From contig CANTUZ010000026.1 in NCBI GenBank assembly GCA_947846985.1, positions 56,712,730-56,776,729 of the forward strand: a stretch of DNA of 64,000 nucleotides, read 5' to 3'. The stretch's first letter is position 1, and every line of letters begins with the position of its first letter. Below are positions 35,145-43,661 of this stretch, piece by piece. The DNA is from Fratercula arctica (Eukaryota > Chordata > Aves > Charadriiformes > Alcidae). The position numbers were made by a program, and so were the translations under genes. The notes below the pieces were generated by a model. It made no database searches. It worked only from the letters and a program-made list of their open reading frames with translations, and was not told where the DNA came from.

Positions 35145-38100
35145 AGAAGGTAAAATTACACATCTGTGCCTTCACGTATGCTGTTTGATCCAGGGGAAGT
35201 TTCTTGCACAGAGCTGGACTCTCGGCTGTCAGCCTCATATGTCCTATGTCCAAGTTGAGGCTGTGACCCTCAGACCTGACCTGGGGAGTTCATCTGCATT
35301 TCCGAGGACCTCAGCAGGGACAAGCGCTGCTTGTTCAGAGGGGGCCCCAGCAATCACAAGCCTGACTGCAGGGTCCAGTGGCAGGAGTGGGGCTGGGGCT
35401 TCTCTCCCTAAGAAGAAAATGTCCTGGAATGCATGACACCTGTTCACAGCACCTTGCAAGAGTTTGCTCCCTTTCTCTGCACTATTCTGAAAGGGTGTCT
35501 GGCAAAAGAAAGACTGGAAGCACTGCTTTTCAGCCCCTCCTTTCTCCACTGTCCCGTACATCCTATCTTATAGCATCTGCTGTTACATACCTGTGCTTTC
35601 CATGAAAACAGTGTCACCAGTTATTCTGGAAACCGGCTTTTACAGCTGAAAAAAAACCCAATCCACCACATGCCTGATCTTAGAAGTCACAACTCAAGAA
35701 CAGGTTTAATCCGTGAGAAAAATAACACACACTTAGATAACAGACAGTGTAAGACAGCCACTGATCCTGTTCCAGGAATTTTTCCTACGCTGATGACTGC
35801 CTGGTCAGCACAGCAAGAATAGGATCATCTCCCTGCCTGTGCCTCAGGAGCATTAGTGAAGTCCAAGACAGGCTGTTGGTCAATCCTTATGCCCTTCCCC
35901 ATCCAGTAAAGGGAAAATCCACACACAAAGAGCTGTACTGGGCAAAACCAGGCCAAAACAGATCAAAGAAGGGTAACAAGTGGGTATAGCCGTCTAGGAG
36001 GCTGGTTATGTGAATGTGGCAGGACACAAAGCCCCTGTCAGGGAAGACTTTGTGCAGCCTCTCTCCTGAAGTATCTGCTAGGTTACAGAAGGCTCTACCA
36101 GGCTGGGCTACCGGCCCAGGGGAGGGTATAGTCCCCTTTCGCTCAGTAAATCTCCTCACGCTGGCTCCAGTGTCGCACACCTAGCAGTTATTGAACAGCT
36201 CTCAGGCCAGAGATGGCTCCCATCTGGTCAGCTCAGCCCTCACAGCTGACAACATCTGTCTGGGCAGGCAATCTCCAGGACAGTTACAGCCCAGCCCAAG
36301 CGGCAGAGGGTGGTAAGTCTGCCGACCTCACCGCTCTGCTGTGAGCAGAGGGAGTGCATGCTGCAGCCTAAGGTCAGCCATCTGCTCCAGGACACAAGGA
36401 AGCTCAGGAATTTGGTCAACACTCTTGGCTGCAGCCCCCAAAGGAATGATTCCTCATGATTTTCAGCATGGTGTGGAGCTTTGATAGCGTTCAGGGGATG
36501 TCAACATGTGTAAGAGAAGACTGTGGTTGTCATGGGTGCAACTACCATGGAACCCAAGACAGGTGAGTATCCCAATCCTGTTTCGGAGAAAATGGTAATA
36601 ACACTAAAAAACACCGAGTGAGGTTTGAGCAGGTAACTCAGACAGGGTTCCCTGGAAACCTGGGCTGAAGCCTAATCAGTTCACAGAAAGGTGTATTTGA
36701 TGAGCTGCCACATTGCTTGAGGTCTGTGGCCTTTTAAGCTGTTGTGACTCTAAACCCACAGCCCTGGAGGATTCAAGTCTGTTCTTCAGCTCTCGACCCA
36801 CAATTTCCAATCAGGCTGGTGTATAGAAAAAACTGTAGAAGTCAATAGATCGATTTCATGATGAGCCATGAAAAATAAGCTTTTGGCTACAAGCTCACTG
36901 CCCATCCTCAAGTCCCTTACATTTCATAATTTCCTAAATTTTTTAAAAGCACACCTGCTTTTAAGCAGAGCGTGTATCAGCTAATTAAGTGGAAGAGCTC
37001 TTCTGCTTGCTTTCAATGAGATGCTCTGTAGTGACAAACCTGTCCTTTGGACAGTTAAGACAGCTGTGTGCCAGGAGTGTCTCAAGGAAAAAAGGTATTA
37101 AGAGAGGTAGTAAGTTGTGCCCGTGTGTTGGAAGGTGAAGTCATGTAAGTGCTCCAGGAAGGGGAATGTCTTTATGCATTCGTATTTCGCCTGAGTAAGC
37201 ATGCTTCCACTCTCCAGTCCCCTCCTTAACTGAACTTGGGCACCTTAGAGTCTGACTTTGTCTCATTTGTCAGAGGTGATGAAAACTCATTAAATTTGGG
37301 TTGAAATCCTGACCTTATCTCAGATATTTATTTTTTCTCTTATGATCTTAGGCATGGCCCGTATTTTCTTTTTGTCTATCATGGTTGTAAGCTTTTCAGG
37401 ACAGATCACACAAGGAGAATGCACAGCTTCTTCATAACTTGGCCCTGATTTTAGCAGGGGCATTAAGCTACGCTGTCACAGGAATGTTAACCCTTTTCTG
37501 ACAAAGAACAGTTTTCTGCTTTCTTTCTTGACATAGTGATTTTTTTGCCTTTCTTTCCTGAGACGCAAACAGTGTGACTAACACTTGGCAAAAAAACCCC
37601 ATCTACTGAATTGCAGGAGTAGTTTAAGCCACTCACAGTAATTTGATCTACTTTGCAAGACAGCAACAGGACAAAAAAAAAATTGCAGATAAACGCCAGT
37701 TTTGCTTAGAACAAACTCTCATACTAAATGCCTTATTTTTAACACTAAGAAAATCAGTTCATGGCCAGTAGAGGGCATTTGATTTCAAGACTTGGGCTCC
37801 TGGCTGTGACCTCGTCATCTTGAATTAAAAAAAAGTAAAATCATTCTATATTACCAAAAATTCATACCATTAGTGGTTACTTCTGTGCTGTACCAGATGT
37901 TTAAACTTTTCAGCCGAAGTTCCCCCTGAAGCCAGTGAAGGCTGAGAACATGTCAATGAAACAAAGAGTTACTGGTTCATCCTTCCTGAATTATCCACTT
38001 CTTACTTTCTAACATCAAGATAAGCAGGAGCTCTACTCAACCAACATTCAAGAAAAAGGACCACCTACAGAGGGACTTGTCTGTCCCTTGTTACAGGGCG

Positions 38101-38164
38101 TTACACGCTGGTCTGAGCTGGTGCAGGTATTCCTTTTTATTTTCATTGTGGTTTGTTGAAACCT
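32767..38164. other. intergenic, no gene seen
   Basis: About 5.4 kb without a supported gene. It contains a 40-T homopolymer at 35101-35140 and a few short frames on both strands near 35.2-36.2 kb (for example 35244-35561 minus, 105 codons) with no domain. Confidence 0.4.
35101..35140. repeat. poly-T tract, 40 bp
   Basis: Uninterrupted T40 followed by aattagaagg. It could be the poly(A) tail of a minus-strand retrocopy, but no parent sequence was recognised to its right. Length is likely variable between individuals or sequencing runs. Confidence 0.9.
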
Positions 38165-38262
38165 GTAAAGTGAATAGAATATAATAGAATAGCAAATAGT
38201 TCAGTGGAAGGGACCTACAGTGATCATCTAGCCACCCACTCAGGCTGACAAAGGAAAACCCT
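38165..38262 (-). mobile_element. CR1 3'-end fragment, minus
   Basis: Degenerate inverted CR1 tail: a (TAGAA/TATAA)-like run followed by gaagggacctacagtgatcatctag. The same pattern is seen at 40566-40620. Short and diverged. Confidence 0.6.
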
Positions 38263-38289
38263 CTGGATATAATGGAACACACACGCCCA

Positions 38290-39497
38290 CACCCATTATT
38301 TGGATATGCATCAGTGAACAAGGGGAGAGCAACGGATATCATCTATCTGGACATCTGCAAGGCCTTTGACACGGTCCCTCACAACATCCTTCTCTCTAAG
38401 TTGGAGAGATATGGATTTGATGGGTGGACTGTTCGGTGGATAAGGAACTGGCTGGTCGCATTCAGAGGGTGGTGGGCAATGGCTTGATGTCCAGATGGAG
38501 AGGGGTGACAAGTGGTGTCCCTCCGGGAACCGTACTGGGACTGGTGGTGTTCAACATCTTCATCAATGACATAGACAGTGGGATCAAATGCACCCTCAGC
38601 AAGTTTGCCGACGACACTAAGCTGAGTGGTGCGGTCAATGTGCCAGAGGGACGGGATATCATCCAGAGGGACCTGAACGAGCTAGAGAGGTGGGCCCAAG
38701 CAAACCTTATGAAGTTCAACAAGGCCAAGTGCAAGGTCCTATACCTGGGTCGGGACAATCCTCATTATCAGTACAGGCTGGGGGATGACGCGATAGAGAC
38801 CAGCCCTGCAGAAAAGGACTTGGGGGTACTGGTGGATTAAAAGCTGGACAAGAGCCAACAATGTGCGCTTGCAGCCCAGAAGGCCAGTCACTTCCTGGGC
38901 TGCATCAAAAGAACCGTGGCCAGCAGATCCAGAGAGGTGATTCTTCCCCTCTACTCTGCTCTTGTGAGACCCCACCTGGAGTACTGTGTCCAGCTCTGGA
39001 ACCCTCAGCAGAGGAAGGACATGGACCTGGTGGAACGGGTCCAGAGGAGAGCCACGAAGATGATCAAAGGTCTGGAGCCCCTCTCCTATGAAGACAGGCT
39101 GAGAGAGTTCGGGTTGTTCAACCTGGAGAAGAGAAGGCTCTGGGGAGACCTTATAGCAACCTTCCAGTACCTGAAGGGGGCCTATAAGAAAGCTGGGGAG
39201 GGCCTGTTTGCAAGGGCATGTAGCGATAGGACGAGGGGCAATGGTCTTAAACTAGAGCAGGGTAGGTTTAGATTAGACATTAGGAAGAAGTTCTTTACAA
39301 TGAGAGTGGTGAGACACTGGAACAGGTTGCCCAGAGAGGTGGTGGAGGCCCCATCCCTGGAGACATTCAAGGCCAGGCTTGATGAGGCTCTGAGCAACCT
39401 GATCTAGTTGAAGATGTCCCTGCTCACTGCAGGGGGGTTGGACTAGATGACCTTTAAAGGTCCCTTCCAACCCAACACATTCTATGATCTATGATTA
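38290..39497 (+). mobile_element. CR1 LINE, young-looking 3' half
   Basis: About 1.2 kb CR1 from mid-RT to the 3' end (ccttccaacccaacacattc at about 39465, then tctatgatctatgatt). Reading frames 38272-38487, 38424-38840 and 38916-39407 cover RT and the ORF2 tail with few breaks. The last frame alone is 163 codons. The 3' end has the short octamer-like repeat typical of CR1. Confidence 0.9.
38340..39407 (+). pseudogene. CR1 ORF2 C-terminal half (RT with FADD box)
   Basis: RT motifs [32 protein letters not shown] and the catalytic [11 protein letters not shown] (about 38602-38635). A frameshift near 38460 and a TAA at about 38838 break the frame. The C-terminal tail (38916-39407) is open. 5'-truncated copy, not functional. 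Confidence 0.82.
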
Positions 39498-39718
39498 TTA
39501 GAATGTATCATTAAAGCACAGAAGGTCACAATAATGAAAACAGAGATCATAAGAGAAAGGTGTGGAGAAAATACACTGAGAAATTGTAGGTAGCATAGCT
39601 AGAAAGGCAGAAATTTCCCCTAAGCAAAGGGCCAGTCCTCCAGTTCTTTTGCACATGCTGCTTTTATTGGCTGCAAATGGAGTAAGTGGGCTTTAATTCA
39701 TGTCTTTGCTGTCCCTCG

Positions 39719-39960
39719 ACAGATTCAGTTCCAGGTGAGCTTGCAAGGCTCTGGCAAGACTCCTCCTCCTGCGGCCCAGCACACCACTGGCCAGCTTTGC
39801 CACAAGGGCACAGTGCTGGCTGATGTCCAGCTTGCTCTCTGCCATTCCCCCCAGGTGCACTTCTGCAGAGCTGGGATGGGTCGCCCCCAGAAACACTGTG
39901 TGGGGGCCTTGCGGGCTGAAAGGAGTCAATGCCCCCAGCACTGAAGGAGGGCAGGAGCGC
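39719..39960 (-). mobile_element. CR1 ORF2-tail fragment, minus
   Basis: The minus strand encodes LDISQHCALVAKLASGVLG, corresponding to the segment after the CR1 RT. It is inverted relative to the CR1 pieces on either side. The sequence nearest 39960 (ctgaaaggagtcaatgcccc) is not clearly CR1. Confidence 0.65.
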
Positions 39961-40120
39961 TTGGCATGCCCCATCCCTGGAAGTGTTCAAGATCAGGCTG
40001 GATGAGGCTTTGAGCAGCCTGGTCTATTGGGAGGTGTCCCTGCCCATGGCAGGGGGGTTGGAACTAGATGATCTTTAAGGTCCCTTCTAACCCAAACCAT
40101 TCTGTGATTCTATGATGTGC
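39961..40120 (+). mobile_element. CR1 3'-end fragment, plus
   Basis: Clear CR1 3' end from ccccatccctggaagtgttc to ggaactagatgatctttaag and cattctgtgattctatgat. A further diverged CR1-like stretch (gagagggttgccccgagagg) follows at about 40230-40310. Confidence 0.85.
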
Positions 40121-40489
40121 CTTTAGAAACCCTTGCCCCACCTCTGGGCCACAACAATCTCCCTTTGTGCACCACAAAGTACATCCCTGGTGGGGCTTCA
40201 CACACACCTCCTCAAAGCACTCATAACATGTCCAGATCACACTGGAGAGGGTTGCCCCGAGAGGAGGTGGGATCCCAGAGCCTGGAGATCTTCAAGACAT
40301 GAGTGTCCCCAAGCCACAGCACAACTGTCACAAGCCCGTGAGGGGATGCTCACTCAAGTCCCAGAAGGGGTGCATTGCCAGTGGGAAATGGAGCAAAGGT
40401 TTCCAAAGGTGCGACACCTTCTATAAGCTGCAATGTCAGAAAAGCACTTTCTGGTTTCCACTGGCTTAGCAGCTTTTACAAACATTAGG

Positions 40490-40561
40490 ATAGAATAGAA
40501 TAGAGTAGAATAGAATAGAATAGAATAGAATAGAATAGAATAGAATAGAATAGAATAGAAT
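40490..40561. repeat. (TAGAA)n microsatellite at an inverted CR1 3' end
   Basis: About 14 tagaa units with one tagag variant. It directly precedes an inverted CR1 tail (40562 on), so it is the expanded 3' repeat of a minus-strand CR1. Confidence 0.95.
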
Positions 40562-40800
40562 ACATCAGATCCCATTGGTGGGGACCTACAAGGATCATGT
40601 AGTCCAACTACCTGACCACTCCACGGCTGACCAAAATTAAGGCCTAACATTAAGGGCACTGTCCAAATGCCTCTTTGTAAGGCTTTGAGAGGCTTGGGGC
40701 ACGGACCACCTCTCTAGGAAGCCTGTTCCAGGGTTTGACCACCCAGGCAAGGGTGGGCATAGCCCCAGGAAAAGGGCTAGAAAGTAACACGGGTGGGGAT
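40562..40800 (-). mobile_element. CR1 3'-end fragment, minus
   Basis: Inverted CR1 tail (ggggacctacaaggatcatg, then cacctctctaggaagcctgtt). From 40627 onward the same sequence is present at 57841 on. The left breakpoint of the segmental duplication therefore lies inside this CR1. Confidence 0.75.
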
Positions 40801-40858
40801 AGCAACGCCACCTGCACGGTTAGTGACACACCAAGACATTTTCTGCAGTCTTAAGGCC

Positions 40859-40864
40859 TTTATT
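40859..40864 (-). terminator. polyadenylation signal of RING gene 1
   Basis: AATAAA on the minus strand (context aagcaaataaaggcc), about 110 nt after the stop codon of the gene at 40974. No equivalent signal occurs between the upstream RING gene's stop (42285) and this gene. Confidence 0.75.
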
Positions 40865-40973
40865 TGCTTTTACAGCCTGCTCATTAGACTCAGAGGGCCA
40901 GGGGCCCTTGAGGGCCAACGCATGCCCCAGCTGCTGGCCCGGCGCTGGTTTCGGCAGTGCCTGGGGCATTCTC

Positions 40974-41978
40974 CTAGTGCCTCCCGTGGGGTGGCCTCTT
41001 CTTGGCTGGAGAAGAGGCCTCGGGGCTGCCGTGCCTTCTCTTCGGGGCACGCCGTGGCCCCCCAGAGGAGCGTTCCCTGCCGCCGCTGGAAGTAGATGGA
41101 GTTGCGGCGGCATCCTGGGGTTCCTGCTGGGGCTCCTCTTGATCCCCGGGGACAGGAACGGGGGCAGAAAGAGGGCTGGTGGCATCCCCATGAAGGGCAG
41201 CTGCTGACGTGCCGGGGAGGTCATCCATGCTGGTTGCTTCCACGCTGTCGGAGTGGGTCAGGCCAGCAGTAGGAGACCTTTCTTGGGAGGGAGCGGGGAC
41301 GGGGGCAGCTGTGGGGCTCTCCTGCCGCTGCCTCGCAGCACGGCCGTTGTCCAGGGCCAGCAGACGGCGGGCCTCCCTGCTGCACCGTTGCACGGCAACG
41401 TCAATAAGCCGTCGGACAAATGTTGCCGCGCGGTTTTGGAGGCAGGCTTCCATCAGCTGGACCATCATGTCTTCATCCAGCCCAAAAAGGGTCAGGAAGG
41501 GCATGAGAATGTCCTCCGCTATGTCTGCCCGTGAACGCCGGCTCCCAAACATGCGTCGCAGCTCCTGACGCACCCAGGTCCGAATGGGCAGGAGGAGGGC
41601 TGGGTGGTCCTGGAAGAGCGATGCCCAGGTGCTGGGCTGGAGTCCGCCCAGAGGAGCCCCGGGCACCACTGCCACAGGCTGTTGCTCCCTCGCTGCGCGG
41701 CTGTGAGCAGCTGGATGTGCAGGAGCTCCTCCTGCCTGGTGGCTGACGACAGGTGACGCCGCAGGTGCTGTGACGACGTGCTCCTGGAAGTCGTCGTCCG
41801 TCCGCACCGAGTGCAAGATGGAGCAGATCCTCCTCTTGCAGAGGGGGCACTCGGGCTTGGTCTCAACCCAGCGCAGGATGCAGGGGTAGCAGAACTGGTG
41901 GAGGCATGGCATGAGGTAGCTGGGCTCCTCCCAGCTGCCCAGGCAGATGGGACAGCGGTCCTCCAGCTCGGTGGCCAT
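40974..41978 (-). CDS. TOPORS-like RING-finger protein 1 (probable E3 ligase)
   Basis: 334 residues, starting at the ATG at 41978. A C3HC4 RING lies at residues 9-47: C9, C12, C25, H27, C30, C33, C44, C47. It is followed by SILHSVRTDDDFQEHV, the extension seen directly after the RING in TOPORS, a nuclear ubiquitin/SUMO E3. A helical middle region (about residues 120-200; LFGLDEDMMVQLM, FVRRLIDVAVQRC) is shared with RING gene 2. The tail is Ser/Pro-rich and ends in basic KRRHGSPE...KKRPPHGRH, NLS-like. A good 3' splice site (cttttctag) ends at 42064, and the frame stays open from 42063 to the ATG, so an upstream exon could add residues. Full-length TOPORS is about three times longer, so this is a compact relative and not TOPORS itself. 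Intact; E3 activity is inferred from the family. Confidence 0.85.
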   Translation of the reverse strand: MATELEDRCPICLGSWEEPSYLMPCLHQFCYPCILRWVETKPECPLCKRRICSILHSVRTDDDFQEHVVTAPAASPVVSHQAGGAPAHPAAHSRAAREQQPVAVVPGAPLGGLQPSTWASLFQDHPALLLPIRTWVRQELRRMFGSRRSRADIAEDILMPFLTLFGLDEDMMVQLMEACLQNRAATFVRRLIDVAVQRCSREARRLLALDNGRAARQRQESPTAAPVPAPSQERSPTAGLTHSDSVEATSMDDLPGTSAAALHGDATSPLSAPVPVPGDQEEPQQEPQDAAATPSTSSGGRERSSGGPRRAPKRRHGSPEASSPAKKRPPHGRH

Positions 41979-42284
41979 GCTCTCCACGCTCTGCGGTGGG
42001 CTGGGGGGAGCCGAGGGTGTTAAATTGCTCCCGCTCCCTGGCGCTGCAGCAGCCGGTGTCCCGCTAGAAAAGGAAGAGAGGCCACAGTCATTTGCTGGCT
42101 CCGGGCAGGGGTGGCAGAAATGCCCAGGTCCCTCAAGAAGGCAAGCCTCCCAGGTGCCCAGGCTGAGCTTTCCCCTCCCAGCTCACCTCCGCTGCTGCGA
42201 GCGCGCCTCCTGGGTGCCCCGGCTTCCTGGACCTGGCAGGGCCACGGCAAATCCTCAGGTGGCCCCTGAGGCACCCTCCCAGGT

Positions 42285-43214
42285 TCACCGGTGGCGGGGT
42301 GGCTTCCTGGGGGGCTGGGAAGGGTCCTCAGGGCTGCCGGCCCTCCTCTTCGGGGCTCGCCGGGGCCCCTCAGGGGAGCGGTCCCTGCCCTGGCTGTGCC
42401 TGGAGGGCCCTGGCACAGCCTCCTCCGGCTCCTCTTCGTGCTCCCCACGGGTGGGAGCAGCGGTGGAGGGGGAGCTCGTGGGACCCCCGTGGGGAGCTGG
42501 GCTGGGAGCAGGAGACTCCCCTCGGGAGGCAGCGGGGACGGGGGCAGCCGCGGCACTGTCCTCCCGCCCCCCGGCAGCACGGGTGACCCCCAGGCCCATG
42601 CGACGTGGGGCCAGCCCACTGCACCGGCGCACGACGGCCTCAATCAGCCGGCTGACAAAGGCCCTCGTGCGCCAGCCCAGGGAGGCCTGCAGCCGCTGGG
42701 CCAGAGCCTCCTCATCCAGCCCAAGGTGTCGCAGGCTGGACGTGATGAGGCTCTGCACTGCTGCTGCCTCCTGGGCGTCCTCCAAGAGCTGCCCTAGCTC
42801 CTGCTGCAGCCAGGGCAGCAGGGGCTGGAGGGCAGCCGGGTAGCGGCGGAAGAGGAGGGCATGGAAGCCCCCCTCTGGAGCCCAGGGCAGCGGCAACGCA
42901 GCTGCAGGCCGGGGTGCTGCCGGGGGACGGGGGCGGTGGGCGGCTGCCTGTCCCAACGCTCCTCCTCCCTGGTGGCGGACGACGACTGATGGAGCCACAG
43001 GAGGTGAGATGACATGTTCCTGGTAGTCGTCGTCCGCCCGCACCGAGTGCAAGATGGAACTCACCCTCCTTTTACAGAGGGGGCACTCGGGCTTGCTCTC
43101 AGCCCACCGCAGGATACAGGTGTAACAGAACTGGTGGAGGCATGGGAGCACATAGCTGGGCTCCTCCCAGCTGCCCAGGCAGATGGGACAGCGGTCCTCC
43201 AGCTCCATGGCCAT
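42285..43214 (-). CDS. TOPORS-like RING-finger protein 2 (probable E3 ligase)
   Basis: 309 residues from the ATG at 43214. The RING has the same eight ligands at residues 9-47 as gene 1, then SILHSVRADDDYQEHV. The middle helical region is related to gene 1 (HLGLDEEALAQRL, FVSRLIEAVVRRC). The tail is Pro/Ser/Arg-rich (APKRRAGSPE, RKPPRHR). It lies about 300 bp upstream of gene 1 on the same strand. Its 3' splice site ends at 43300; a donor at 43422 (ggag|gtgagc) would give a 123-bp intron. The exon before that is open in frame back to an ATG at 43661, which would make a 417-residue protein. I give the shorter call because the equivalent exon in the other duplicate has a stop. No polyadenylation signal before gene 1. 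Confidence 0.83.
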   Translation of the reverse strand: MAMELEDRCPICLGSWEEPSYVLPCLHQFCYTCILRWAESKPECPLCKRRVSSILHSVRADDDYQEHVISPPVAPSVVVRHQGGGALGQAAAHRPRPPAAPRPAAALPLPWAPEGGFHALLFRRYPAALQPLLPWLQQELGQLLEDAQEAAAVQSLITSSLRHLGLDEEALAQRLQASLGWRTRAFVSRLIEAVVRRCSGLAPRRMGLGVTRAAGGREDSAAAAPVPAASRGESPAPSPAPHGGPTSSPSTAAPTRGEHEEEPEEAVPGPSRHSQGRDRSPEGPRRAPKRRAGSPEDPSQPPRKPPRHR

Positions 43215-43422
43215 GCTCTCCACGCTCTGCGGTGGGCTGGGGGGAGCCGAGGGTGTTAAATTGCTCCTGCTCCCTGGCGCTGCAGCAGCCGGTGTCCCGC
43301 TAGAAGAGGAAGAGAGGCCACAGTCATTTGCTGGCTCTGGGCAGGGGTGGCAGAAATGCCCAGGTCCCTCAAGAAGGCAAGCCTCCCAGGTGCCCAGGCT
43401 GAGCTTTCCCCTCCCAGCTCAC

Positions 43423-43661
43423 CTCCGCTGCTGCGAGCGCACCTCCTGGGTGCCCCGGCTGCCTGAACGTGGCAGGGCCGGGGCAAGTCCTCGAGTGGCT
43501 CTGGGCTCACGCAGGCAAGGCACCAGCACCAGGCTTCCCTCAGCACTCCAGCCTCGCAACCTTGCTCGGCTGGAGTGTGGGCACAAACCGGCTGGGTGGG
43601 ACTCGCTGCCCGCATATAAGCAGCGAGGGGCACCTGGTGACATTCCATCGCTAGCTGCCAT
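43423..43661 (-). other. possible 5' exon of RING gene 2
   Basis: Open frame from ATG 43661 to a consensus donor at 43423/43422. The phase (2 nt over) matches the acceptor at 43300/43299, so splicing keeps the frame. It could be coding (79 codons; MAASDGMSPGAPRC start) or part of the 5' UTR. The duplicate at about 60.66-60.9 kb has TAG (60660-60662) in this frame, which favours a non-coding role. Confidence 0.4.

Noticed and set aside
42020..42643. Long minus-strand (207 codons) and plus-strand (298 codons) frames over the RING gene cluster
   Set aside because: Antisense or shifted frames of high-GC coding sequence; Pro/Arg/Gly-rich translations without motifs. The RING frame explains the region. 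The same shadows recur in the duplicate.
43600..43625. TATA-like gcatataagc as promoter of RING gene 2
   Set aside because: It lies inside the possible first exon and is near-palindromic, so its strand is ambiguous; no start site can be fixed from it.
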